Shown here: positions 30,081 to 38,285 of the stretch, piece by piece
How the letters are laid out: each line of letters starts with the position of its first letter
How positions within the stretch are numbered: the first letter of the stretch is position 1
NCBI GenBank assembly: GCA_964605665.1
Contig: CAZSDP010000013.1
Coordinates: 1-64,000, forward strand
Length of the DNA stretch: 64,000 nucleotides
From: CAZSDP01 sp964605665
GTDB lineage: Bacteria > Planctomycetota > UBA8108 > UBA1146
Direction of reading: 5' to 3'
The notes under the pieces: generated by a model
Seen by the model: the letters and a program-made list of their open reading frames with translations, nothing else
What the model was told of the DNA's origin: nothing
The model's database searches: none
Program-made: the position numbers and the translations under genes

Positions 30081-31523
30081 CTACAAACCGAGTTCATGCC
30101 CCGGTTCTTCAAGTACGAGTTCCCGAGGGTCGGCGAGCAAACGGGCTCTCTGTTGTTGCTGAATCAGCTTCTCTGACGGCTGAGGAGTCACGGGGAGCTC
30201 GATTCTCATCGTGCTTCCTTCAGGTCCAGTCGCATGTACGGAAATCTCTCCTCCATGCTCTTCGATGATTCGCCGGGTATGAGCTAATCCGATTCCAGAT
30301 CCAAGGCGTTTCGTCGTAAATCCGAGGCGGAAGACCCGATCAAGGTCGCCATCCGCGATTCCCGCTCCATTGTCAGTGATCAACAAGACGATATCTTGTC
30401 GCACTGATCGAGCATGAATCTGGATACTGCCCCTCTCTCCAGCCTCACCCTGATAGCGATCGATGACCGCTTCAATCGAGTTGAGTAACAGGTTGAGAAG
30501 TGCTTCCTGAATCAAATCGACGTCACAAACCAATTCGGGGAGATCGTCGTTCACATCAAGATCGATTTGGATACCACGAGCGCGGGTCATCGCGACGAAT
30601 GCAATGCGGTCGATGACTCGTCGCACTCTAGCCGCCTTAAATTGCATCGGGCGAGGGCGCATCGCTCCCAGCAAACCGACCATGTCGCCGTACACGGTGC
30701 TGACCTCATCACGGATATCACGGAGATCTTCACGCCCTTCAGGGTCGATCTCCGATTGATACTCTGAATAAAATCGACGAAGTCGGTCACCGACCACACT
30801 CAACAGATTCTTAATCCGGTGGGCTTGGGTCAAAGTCTCATCGAGTGCCCGTACCTCCCCGAGCTCCACGAGAAATCGGTAGTACTCTCGAGACTTTTTT
30901 GGGTCGATCTCGATCAGACGCTCAATGCCCTCTTGGGCTTTCATGTAGTCTTTGCCCGCCACATGCAGAATCGTCAAATTGAAGAGGGTCGTCGCATCCA
31001 TCGGTGAGCGCGCCAGAGCATCTTCGAAGTCACTTCTGGCTGCCGCATAGTCGGCTCGATGGAAATGAACCACTCCTCGAGTCGCATACAGGCGGGAAAA
31101 ATCCTCGTCTAACTCGGCGACTCGATCAAATGCAGCGATCGCCTCATCCAATCGGTCTGCATGTCGAAGAAGCAATCCGAGCAGGAAGTGACTTGCCGTC
31201 GACTCCTCCTCTTTCTCGATTGCCGTCTGGACCGACTCAATCGCCTCTTCTGATTGTCCAATCCGCTCCAGCGCGATGGCGAGATTGTGCCAGGTCCGGT
31301 AGTCCGCCTCCCCGGTGCGGATCCGCTCACGCAGTCGCCCTATGGCGATCCTGGGATCATCACGAAGAATTCGGAGGGTCTCTCGCCCCCCACAGTCCCC
31401 CCTTTCCTCACCACCCGTTGGCATCGGGGACGAGGTTCGCTCCCCAGAGGCTCCCTCTGGGCTTGAATTCGTCAGGGGTGGATCGGATTCGGCTGGCGCC
31501 GGGTGGTTCTCGAGGATCTCCAT
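30081..31523 (-). CDS. TPR-fused soluble histidine kinase
   Basis: 480 aa from ATG 31523; the frame reaches a TTG at 31562. The best Shine-Dalgarno (GGAGG) lies some 20 bases from this ATG, so the start is uncertain. There is no membrane helix. Four TPR-like repeats occupy about 75-210 (WHNLAIALERIGQSEEAIESVQTAIEKE, then LFNLTILHVAGKDYMKAQEGIERL). The transmitter follows: H235 in AHRIKNLLSVV, N-box ALLNLLLNSIEAV, G1 DNGAGIA, G2 GSGIGLAH. A TPR input domain suggests sensing through a protein partner rather than a small ligand. Paired with the downstream sigma-54 regulator. TPR count is approximate. Confidence 0.9.
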   Translation of the reverse strand: MEILENHPAPAESDPPLTNSSPEGASGERTSSPMPTGGEERGDCGGRETLRILRDDPRIAIGRLRERIRTGEADYRTWHNLAIALERIGQSEEAIESVQTAIEKEEESTASHFLLGLLLRHADRLDEAIAAFDRVAELDEDFSRLYATRGVVHFHRADYAAARSDFEDALARSPMDATTLFNLTILHVAGKDYMKAQEGIERLIEIDPKKSREYYRFLVELGEVRALDETLTQAHRIKNLLSVVGDRLRRFYSEYQSEIDPEGREDLRDIRDEVSTVYGDMVGLLGAMRPRPMQFKAARVRRVIDRIAFVAMTRARGIQIDLDVNDDLPELVCDVDLIQEALLNLLLNSIEAVIDRYQGEAGERGSIQIHARSVRQDIVLLITDNGAGIADGDLDRVFRLGFTTKRLGSGIGLAHTRRIIEEHGGEISVHATGPEGSTMRIELPVTPQPSEKLIQQQQRARLLADPRELVLEEPGHELGL

Positions 31524-31736
31524 GCAAACATCATCCGTCAATCCTCCCCGAGGGCAAGGCAACTCGAGGGCAGATCAGGCCTCCGGAATGCTTGAGTATC
31601 GACCCTGATCCACCGATGATCTCCGGGCTGCCACCCCCGGTTCCCGGATAGGCGGTGTTTTCTCTCGAATACGGTCCCAGATCGCTCATTGTGAGCATTT
31701 GGACTTCGAGAGCCCTCTGATCGAGATGAGTCATGC

Positions 31737-32843
31737 ATGCAGGGCCAGCTTCTGAAGAATCTGAAGCGGGGGGTTCGCCTCGAAGGCGTGTTTCTCGTCG
31801 AAAACGCAAACTTCAAGCAGACCAGAAACGGAAAGCACTTCCTCCAACTGGTGCTGCGCGACCACTCAGCCTCAGTGAAAGCGCTGCGCTGGGATTCGAA
31901 CCGAGAAGAGTTTCGAGGGGTGGAACAGAACCCATTCCTTCGAGTCTCCGGGCGCGTCGAAGAGTACCAAGGCAATTTGCAGGTCGTCGTGGATGAACTG
32001 GAACCGGTCAATTCAGATGATGCTCGCGTCGATCCTTCGGAGTTTCTTCCTCGGAGTCGCATCAATCTCGACGAGATGCAGAAGGAGCTCGAGAACCTGA
32101 TCGGTTCGATTCGTTCCGATGAGCTGCGAAAACTGGTTCTCGAAGTTCTCGATCGCCCTGGTCTTCGGCAGTCATTTCGAAATGCTCCGGCCGGGAAGTC
32201 GATGCACCATGCGTACGTCGGTGGACTGATGGAACATGTTCTCTCTCTGGCCCAACTCGCCGACAAGATTTGCGACCACTATCGCTGGCTCGATCGAGGC
32301 ATGCTCCTCGCCGGGGTGATCTTGCATGACATCGGAAAAACCGCGGAGTTGAATTACGAAACCGGCTTCGGATACACCGATGAGGGACAATTGATCGGGC
32401 ACATCGTCATCGTTGCGGGATGGATCCGCGAAGCGGCTCAGAAGCTCGATATCGATCCGGAAATCGCCCTCCAACTCGAGCATCTCGTGGTCAGTCACCA
32501 TGGTCGCCTCGAGTTTGGCTCTCCGAAGAGACCGATGACCGCTGAGGCTCTGGCGCTTCACTTCATCGACAATCTCGACGCGAAGCTCGCTGGATTTTGG
32601 CAAGCATTCCGCGAATCGAACCCAGGCCCCGGTGACACTCGCTGGGGAGACCAAAACTTCATGCTCGAGACTCGCCCGTACTTCCCACGACGACTTGACG
32701 TGCTGGATGACGACCTTCTGCCTCCTCACCTCGAGTCAGATCCCCCGACGAACTCGGGAATAACGAGTCTCAGAGAGGAAGAGCCGAACTCGAAGGCTGG
32801 TACCAAGAATGACCGCAAGGGGACTGGCGACCTGCCATTTTGA
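31737..32843 (+). CDS. yhaM: YhaM-like 3'-5' exoribonuclease (OB-fold plus HD)
   Basis: 368 aa. An N-terminal OB-fold (~10-95; FLQLVLRDHSASVKALRW, FLRVSGRVEEYQGNLQVVV) is followed by an HD domain with HHAYVGGLMEHV (157 onward), HDIGKT at 197-202 and a later SHHG. This is the architecture of YhaM/CbfA, a 3'-5' exoribonuclease active on RNA and ssDNA. Start at ATG 31737; another ATG four bases earlier is out of frame and the ribosome site is weak. The last ~40 residues are charged and poorly conserved, and the stop codon lies inside a 20-bp tandem repeat, so the tail may have been altered by an insertion. It diverges from the TPR kinase gene. Confidence 0.88.
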   Translation: MQGQLLKNLKRGVRLEGVFLVENANFKQTRNGKHFLQLVLRDHSASVKALRWDSNREEFRGVEQNPFLRVSGRVEEYQGNLQVVVDELEPVNSDDARVDPSEFLPRSRINLDEMQKELENLIGSIRSDELRKLVLEVLDRPGLRQSFRNAPAGKSMHHAYVGGLMEHVLSLAQLADKICDHYRWLDRGMLLAGVILHDIGKTAELNYETGFGYTDEGQLIGHIVIVAGWIREAAQKLDIDPEIALQLEHLVVSHHGRLEFGSPKRPMTAEALALHFIDNLDAKLAGFWQAFRESNPGPGDTRWGDQNFMLETRPYFPRRLDVLDDDLLPPHLESDPPTNSGITSLREEEPNSKAGTKNDRKGTGDLPF

Positions 32844-32870
32844 TCCGGACCCTGCCAGCTTGATACAGAC
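32831..32870. repeat. Imperfect 20-bp tandem repeat at yhaM 3' end
   Basis: CCTGCCATTTTGATCCGGAC (32831-32850) followed directly by CCTGCCAGCTTGATACAGAC (32851-32870), 16 of 20 bases identical. A looser third TGATCGAACGG-like copy lies near 32907. Direct repeats of about this size mark the ends of IS21-family elements, but no transposase or second end is visible. Confidence 0.45.
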
Positions 32871-32898
32871 ACCGTCACGCGGAAGCCGGAATTGGTCG

Positions 32899-32931
32899 GA
32901 CCATTCTGATCGAACGGTCACGATGGTCTTT
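32899..32931 (+). terminator. Weak terminator candidate after yhaM
   Basis: GACCAT (32899-32904) and ATGGTC (32923-32928) can form a 6-bp stem with an 18-base loop, followed by TTTAAAC, between the convergent yhaM and dapA. The stem is weak and the T-run short. Confidence 0.3.
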
Positions 32932-32944
32932 AAACTCCTCGACC

Positions 32945-33838
32945 TTAACCGATCAAACTGGTGACCTGCTTCAGTGAGCGGAGCGCGCATTCGACCGTAG
33001 ATTCCTGGGCAGGAACCAGGGGCTCTCGGAGGATGTTCTGGACACGACCCTGTGAAGCGAGAATCCCCTTGAGGGGTGACGGGTTACTCTCTTTGAACAA
33101 TGCTCGGAAGAGAGGGGTCAAGGTGCGGTGAATCTCTCGGGCACGCTGCAAGTCCCCTTCGAACACCAAATCGACAAGATCTGTCAACTGGCGCCCAACT
33201 AAGTGACTCGCCACTGAAATCACCCCCTGCGCCCCCAGCGCGAGGAGCGGGAAGGCCTGGGCGTCATTTCCTGAAACAACCGTCAACCTTCCGTCGCTCA
33301 GTAGATCGTCCGCCAAACTCAGTTGCCCACTTGCCTCCTTGGTGCCGACAACCTCCGGAATCTCACCCAATCTACGATAGTCTTCGATGGTGAGTCCGAG
33401 TCCGGTTCTCGAGGGAATGTTGTAGAGAACGATCGGTAATCCCACGTCCGCAATCTTCTGATAGTGGGCGATCAAGCCATCCGGCTGGGGGCGATTGAAA
33501 TAAGGGGTCACAGAGAGTACTGCGTCAGCTCCGGCAGATTGGGCGGCAGAGGTTCGAGCTACCGCAACTCTGGTAGAACTCGCGCCAGCACCAGCGATAA
33601 CGGGAACTCGACCGGCGACCCTCTCCACCACAAATCGAATCACTTGGGAATGCTCTTCACCCGATAGTGTCGACGCCTCACCGGTGGTGCCGCAAGCAAC
33701 GAAACCACTGATGCCACATTCGAGCTGTTCTTCGACCAACGCCTCGAGTGCAGTCCAATCAATCGCATCGGGTCGATCCGAATGTTCGCAAAATGGAGTG
33801 ATCAGAGCCGTGAAAATACCACCGAGCATATCCCCCAT
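32945..33838 (-). CDS. dapA: 4-hydroxy-tetrahydrodipicolinate synthase
   Basis: First committed enzyme of the lysine/diaminopimelate branch: condenses pyruvate with aspartate semialdehyde. 297 aa, normal. TIM-barrel residues visible: CGTTGEAS (49-56) with the catalytic Thr pair, Y139 in LYNIPSRTG, and the Schiff-base lysine K167 in VGTKEASG. ATG 33838 has GGAGGGG about six bases upstream. Other members of the N-acetylneuraminate lyase family share the fold; the TTGE and YNIPSRT motifs favour DapA. It follows glmM by 101 bases, which fits a cell-wall precursor grouping. Confidence 0.93.
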   Translation of the reverse strand: MGDMLGGIFTALITPFCEHSDRPDAIDWTALEALVEEQLECGISGFVACGTTGEASTLSGEEHSQVIRFVVERVAGRVPVIAGAGASSTRVAVARTSAAQSAGADAVLSVTPYFNRPQPDGLIAHYQKIADVGLPIVLYNIPSRTGLGLTIEDYRRLGEIPEVVGTKEASGQLSLADDLLSDGRLTVVSGNDAQAFPLLALGAQGVISVASHLVGRQLTDLVDLVFEGDLQRAREIHRTLTPLFRALFKESNPSPLKGILASQGRVQNILREPLVPAQESTVECALRSLKQVTSLIG

Positions 33839-33882
33839 AGAGTCCCCTCCAAGTTACTCCCGCAACTCCCCCAAATCGCTAT

Positions 33883-33912
33883 GTTCGCCCTGGTACCGTT
33901 CGCCCTGGTACC
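33883..33912. repeat. 15-bp perfect tandem duplication between glmM and dapA
   Basis: GTTCGCCCTGGTACC occurs twice back to back (33883-33897 and 33898-33912), in the short gap between glmM and dapA. Each copy contains the palindrome GGTACC. It may be a replication slip or a pair of protein sites. Confidence 0.7.
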
Positions 33913-33939
33913 GCCTTCAGCATATCGGAAGGATGGTTT

Positions 33940-35328
33940 TCAAGTAACGGTCTGCGTCGCGAGTGCTGGATGTTCGCGAATCGCTTCAGAGATCTTCTCA
34001 GCCCAGTGACGATTCTCTTGCTCATCCCGACCTTCGACAAGAACCCTCGCAAGCGGCTCCGTCCCAGAGTATCGAAGCAAAACTCTCCCATGTCCCTCGA
34101 GTGCTCGCTCTGCAGCCTCCACGATCGCACAAATTTCAGGAATCGAATCGAGACTCGGCTTGGAACTGACCGGGATGCCGATCAGAGTCTGCGGGAACCG
34201 CGGAATCGGAGCTCGAAGTTGCGAGAGTGGCTGCTTCGAGTTTCGTATCAAGCGAGCGAGCTGCAAACCGGTGCGAATTCCATCGCCAGTCGCTGCGTCA
34301 CTGTAAATCAGATGTCCCGATTGCTCGCCACCGAGAGCGAGCCCCTGGTCAAGCATCGCCTGGTGAACAGCTCGGTCTCCGACCTTCGTCCGAACGAGCT
34401 CCACCCCATTTTCTTCGAGAAAGCTCTCCATGCCCGAATTGGACATCACTGTCACGGCGATCTTCTGACCCGGCAGCTGACCTTCAGCTAAAAGATCGAG
34501 TGCCCACAGAGCAAGCATCTCATCGCCATCAACCGTGCACCCTTTTTCGTCGATGAGGATTGCGCGATCACCATCACCATCAAATGCAATTCCAAGATCG
34601 GCTTCTCGAGCCAGAACGACCCCGGCACACGCTTCAGGATGGGTACTTCCACACTGAACATTGATCTGCATTCCATCGGGATCGCAGAAGATCGCTTCAA
34701 CCTTCGCACCAGCGCGGCGAAATGCCTCGGCCGCCAGCAGACTTGTCGCTCCCCGTGCTGAATCGAGAACAACGTGAAGCCCCTCGAGGAAGTCGGTCTC
34801 ATCAAAGGAACCCAAGAGTGCCTCAAGATATTGCTCTCTGAGAGCAGTCTTCAGGTCAGCTTGACTAGCGACCGGTGCTCGTGAACTCAAATCGAGATCG
34901 GGTGATTGCGCCGCGAAGGCGTCAGCGGTAATTCGCTCCTCTTCAGCAACTGTCAGCTTCGCGCCGTCAGGGCCGAAAAATTTCAATCCATTGAAGTCAG
35001 GGGGATTGTGAGAAGCGCTGATCACAATGCCGAGGTCGGCGGAGCCAGCAGCAACGAGAACCGATACTGCGGGAGTCGGAAGTAATCCACCATCGATCAC
35101 CTCCGCGCCAAAGTGAGTCAGCGCCTTGGCGAGAATCTGCTCGATCTCCGGTCCCGATTCCCTCGGATCACGTCCGATCAATACGGTCGGAGAATCAAAT
35201 CCACATCGTCGACCCCAAGCAACAATCGCTTTACTCAGTCGCTGAAGCTTGTCAGGGGCGAGCCAACCATGACCTCCGACATCGCGAATGCCATCGGTTC
35301 CAAATATGTTCGCCTTCGCTTCGGTCAC
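33940..35328 (-). CDS. glmM: Phosphoglucosamine mutase
   Basis: Converts glucosamine-6-phosphate to glucosamine-1-phosphate for UDP-GlcNAc, peptidoglycan and LPS. 462 aa. N-terminal FGTDGIR, phosphoserine loop SASHNPP (S106), metal loop DGDGDRAI, sugar loop GGEQSGHLI and C-terminal phosphate loop RYSGTEPLARVLVEG are all present. The GEQSGH motif and context indicate GlmM rather than phosphomannomutase. The ATG overlaps the cdaR stop by four bases, placing it in folP-cdaA-cdaR-glmM. In other bacteria GlmM binds and inhibits CdaA. Confidence 0.95.
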   Translation of the reverse strand: MTEAKANIFGTDGIRDVGGHGWLAPDKLQRLSKAIVAWGRRCGFDSPTVLIGRDPRESGPEIEQILAKALTHFGAEVIDGGLLPTPAVSVLVAAGSADLGIVISASHNPPDFNGLKFFGPDGAKLTVAEEERITADAFAAQSPDLDLSSRAPVASQADLKTALREQYLEALLGSFDETDFLEGLHVVLDSARGATSLLAAEAFRRAGAKVEAIFCDPDGMQINVQCGSTHPEACAGVVLAREADLGIAFDGDGDRAILIDEKGCTVDGDEMLALWALDLLAEGQLPGQKIAVTVMSNSGMESFLEENGVELVRTKVGDRAVHQAMLDQGLALGGEQSGHLIYSDAATGDGIRTGLQLARLIRNSKQPLSQLRAPIPRFPQTLIGIPVSSKPSLDSIPEICAIVEAAERALEGHGRVLLRYSGTEPLARVLVEGRDEQENRHWAEKISEAIREHPALATQTVT

Positions 35329-36395
35329 TCTTGCTCTCCATCGCTCTCGCGGGGTCGTTCTACTTTGTATTGAATCGGGCTTGGCTTGAATGTCAGCGAG
35401 TCCAGCTCTATGCCAGTTGGCAGGCTACCAGCAGGCCACTCAAAATCAGTAGACTCGACTGTCTGAAACTTGCCACTGAAGTCGCTCATCTGCACCCAGA
35501 TTTCAAAAATTCCCGCCTCAATATTTTTTTGGAGATCGGCGAGCGCGTCAGGGGTTCCGCTGCAGGTCAATTCGACCTCGGTATCCTGCCCTGCGAGGAT
35601 CAGAGCTCCGATCTCTGGGGCGGAGGGGCGCCCGTAGACGATCGGTACGGTGAAAGTTCCATTCTTCAAAGCACTCTGGAGCTCAACCGACACTAGGACC
35701 GTCTGCGATCTTCCCTCCTTGAGGTAGACGCCAGGGTGGACTGCACCACGCAATTTAGTGCGCAAAACCAGGGGAAATTCCCCACTCCAAGTCGGCTCAT
35801 TCCAATTGTTGACTGGCGGTGCTTCGACAAAGACCGACACATCGTCCAACACGTTGGAAGGTCCTGCGACCTCTACCGTGGCTGGAATGATTTTGAACTC
35901 ATCTTTCGCTGGCTTCTGAAAACGAGGGGTCGGCGAGACGGTGATATTCGCGGAAACGGGGACACTCTTAACCCTTAGCTCATCGAGTTGAACATCGAGG
36001 CTTCGTGGATCGGAGCTCTTCACAGTGACACCCTTGGGTAATCCGATGTACCCCTCCTCAAACTGCAGGAGAACCGGACCTGACTTTGAAACGAGGAAGA
36101 CTCCCTCCAAGCCGCCAACGGGCGCAACTTGCTCAACGAGGTTTCGAGGTCCAGTGATGGTCAACTCTGCAGTGCCAGTGAAACGCTGTTCCGTCCCCGA
36201 GTGCTTGAGACTCAATACAACCTGGTCTGGATCGTCACTCTGAATTCGAATCTCCACGTCGGTGATGATCCGATCTTCTCCGGTATTCCCAAACGCGAAC
36301 ACCCAGATCAAGATCGCAAAAACTAGCGAGGTCCCCTTGTTGCGCAGGTTCCCTAGGAACAACCGAGAGAATAGAGATGGCTGCGGCTTTGGCAT
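35325..36395 (-). CDS. cdaR: YbbR-domain protein CdaR
   Basis: 356-aa membrane-anchored regulator of the diadenylate cyclase. One N-terminal helix (NKGTSLVFAILIWVFAFGN) anchors it; the rest consists of two to three YbbR-type beta repeats facing the periplasm (TAELTITGPRNLVEQV, PATVEVAGPSNVLDDV, TEVELTCSGTPDALADL). Starts three bases after the cdaA stop and overlaps glmM by four. The cdaA-cdaR-glmM order is the classic c-di-AMP module of Firmicutes, which supports the name despite modest sequence signals. Confidence 0.87.
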   Translation of the reverse strand: MPKPQPSLFSRLFLGNLRNKGTSLVFAILIWVFAFGNTGEDRIITDVEIRIQSDDPDQVVLSLKHSGTEQRFTGTAELTITGPRNLVEQVAPVGGLEGVFLVSKSGPVLLQFEEGYIGLPKGVTVKSSDPRSLDVQLDELRVKSVPVSANITVSPTPRFQKPAKDEFKIIPATVEVAGPSNVLDDVSVFVEAPPVNNWNEPTWSGEFPLVLRTKLRGAVHPGVYLKEGRSQTVLVSVELQSALKNGTFTVPIVYGRPSAPEIGALILAGQDTEVELTCSGTPDALADLQKNIEAGIFEIWVQMSDFSGKFQTVESTDFEWPAGSLPTGIELDSLTFKPSPIQYKVERPRESDGEQE

Positions 36396-36398
36396 CGA

Positions 36399-37241
36399 TT
36401 AGGCCTTCCCCAACTCGGTCTTTGCTTCTGTTACCAGTGGGGGCTCTTCTTCGGTCTGAGCGTAGAATGCCCGTAGCCTTTGGGTGAGTGCTTCGCGATC
36501 GAGATCACGATAAACCTTGCCTTGCACGCAGAGCGAAACGTGTCCCGTTTCCTCGCTTACCACAACCGTGACGCAGTCACTTTCTTCGCTGATTCCCACT
36601 CCTGCTCGGTGGCGGGTGCCTGCCCAAGAACCGAGCTCCGGATTCTCAGAGAGTGGAAACAGACAACCCGCTGCGACAATCCTGCCGCCCTGGATCACGA
36701 TGGCACCATCATGAAGTTCCGTCCCAGGGTAGAAGAGGGTCGTGACCAATTCACTCCGTACTTCCGCGTCGATCCGGGTTCCTCGCTCGGCAAATGCGGT
36801 GAGAGGTTGCTCACGCTCAATCGCAATCAGCGCTCCGACCTTGTTCTTTGCCAGGCGATAGCAGGCTCGAACGACTTCACCCAAAATCTCATGCTCATCT
36901 TTGATGAACTCGCCAAAGATCGGCGTTTGACTCAAGCGAACCAATCCGCGACGCAGTTCTGGCTGAAGAATCACGACGAGAGCAGTGATCGTCGCTGGAC
37001 CGATGATGTTCAACAAGTACTCAAGGCGACTCAGATCAAAGTACTCTGTGAGTAAGCGCGAAATGAACGCCGCCATCAATACAAGCAGAGCGAGGCCCTT
37101 CAGGACTCCTGCCCCCCGTGTGCCTTCGCAGAACTTGATGAAGTAGTAGATCAAAAGATAGATCAGGGTGATCTCGACAAAGAACTGCCAGTTGCCGAAT
37201 ACCGACTGAAGATAGGCCCACTTGTCGAGGAGGTAACTCAT
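36399..37241 (-). CDS. cdaA: Diadenylate cyclase CdaA
   Basis: Membrane diadenylate cyclase making c-di-AMP from two ATP. 280 aa; three hydrophobic helices at about 20-37, 45-62 and 75-95, then the DAC domain. Catalytic motifs DGA (178-180) in ELHDGAIVI and RHR (210-212) in AGTRHRAGVG are intact. The ATG overlaps the folP stop by four bases, and the folP C-terminus encodes its AGGAGG ribosome site. C-di-AMP generally controls potassium, osmolyte and wall homeostasis; neighbours cdaR and glmM fit. The NrnA-like protein at 18.4-19.4 kb is the only candidate here for pApA turnover. Confidence 0.95.
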   Translation of the reverse strand: MSYLLDKWAYLQSVFGNWQFFVEITLIYLLIYYFIKFCEGTRGAGVLKGLALLVLMAAFISRLLTEYFDLSRLEYLLNIIGPATITALVVILQPELRRGLVRLSQTPIFGEFIKDEHEILGEVVRACYRLAKNKVGALIAIEREQPLTAFAERGTRIDAEVRSELVTTLFYPGTELHDGAIVIQGGRIVAAGCLFPLSENPELGSWAGTRHRAGVGISEESDCVTVVVSEETGHVSLCVQGKVYRDLDREALTQRLRAFYAQTEEEPPLVTEAKTELGKA

Positions 37242-38113
37242 ACGACCTCCTCGTTCTTCACCCGATCAGTCTGCGCCATTGAGAATGCTCTCATTGTCCG
37301 CAAGAAGCTCACCGTTCGCTCGACATCGTGAACGCGCAGATGGTCCACTCCCGACTGGGCACAGACCGCCGCCACCGCCAAAGAGCCGCCAATTCGGTCA
37401 GACGCTTCTCCTTGATCAAATCGTGCGAGGAAACGTTTTCGGCTAGCGCCGACGAGCAACTGATGACCGGGTAGCCGAAGCTCTGAAACTCTCGCGATCA
37501 GGTGATCATTGTCTTCAGGTCGCTTACCGAAGCCGATTCCAGGATCGAGAATGAGATCGGCCCGACTGATTCCAGCAGAAACAGCATACTCAACTCTTGC
37601 CTCGAAGAAGGCACGCACGTCTTCGATCACATCTTCATACGGTCGATCGATCTGTCCCAACGATGATTGCATCGTCTTTGGAACACCACGGCGGTGCATC
37701 AACACCACATGTAACCGAAACTCGGCGGCAACCTGAGCAATTTCTGGATCGTCTCGGAGAGCGGCCGTGTCATTTAAAATGGTCGCACCGCGCTCCGCCG
37801 CTGCGGCTGCAACTTCTGCGCGACGGGTGTCGATTGAAATGGGAACTGGAAAATCTGGACCGAAGCGATCCAACACCGGGAGGACTCGAGCAAGCTCGGT
37901 ATCGACAGAGACTTCTTCTGATCCGGGACGCGTCGACTCTCCGCCCAGATCGATCACATCGGCACCAGCAGAAACGAGAGCACGCGCGTGACTTTCGGCT
38001 CGCTCGGGGCTCGTGAACTCGCCACCGTCACTAAAAGAGTCGGGAGTGACGTTGAGAATCCCCCAGACCGCGGGGCGACCCAAACGCCTCGGAGGGAATG
38101 ACCTCTCGGTCAT
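37238..38113 (-). CDS. folP: Dihydropteroate synthase
   Basis: Folate biosynthesis: joins p-aminobenzoate to dihydropterin pyrophosphate. Start chosen at ATG 38113 (MTERSFPPRR), 291 aa, because GGAG lies six bases upstream and the length fits the family. In-frame ATGs at 38161 and 38242 would add unconserved residues. Motifs: GILNVTPDSFSDGG, DLGGESTRPG, ILNDTAALRDD, LILDPGIGFGKRPEDN and VGASRKRFL. The linkage to cdaA by ATGA overlap is seen in several phyla. Sulfonamide-target residues look normal. Confidence 0.94.
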   Translation of the reverse strand: MTERSFPPRRLGRPAVWGILNVTPDSFSDGGEFTSPERAESHARALVSAGADVIDLGGESTRPGSEEVSVDTELARVLPVLDRFGPDFPVPISIDTRRAEVAAAAAERGATILNDTAALRDDPEIAQVAAEFRLHVVLMHRRGVPKTMQSSLGQIDRPYEDVIEDVRAFFEARVEYAVSAGISRADLILDPGIGFGKRPEDNDHLIARVSELRLPGHQLLVGASRKRFLARFDQGEASDRIGGSLAVAAVCAQSGVDHLRVHDVERTVSFLRTMRAFSMAQTDRVKNEEVV

Positions 38114-38285
38114 TCGCCGCTCCACACCCCCCTCAGCGCTCGCGGGCAAGTCAGCTCGCATCGGTACAACGGTCCTTCCTGGGCAGCCCTGGTCCACTGA
38201 GACCGCCACGACGGGGGGGGATTGTACCCCGAACTGCTTCATTGCGTTGCCCGACCACGGCGATTCGCCCGGAGTTGCCCCCCGC

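Noticed and set aside
31885..31910. tRNA T-arm-like GGATTCGAACC
   Set aside because: It sits in the yhaM OB-fold coding region and no acceptor or anticodon arm can be found around it.
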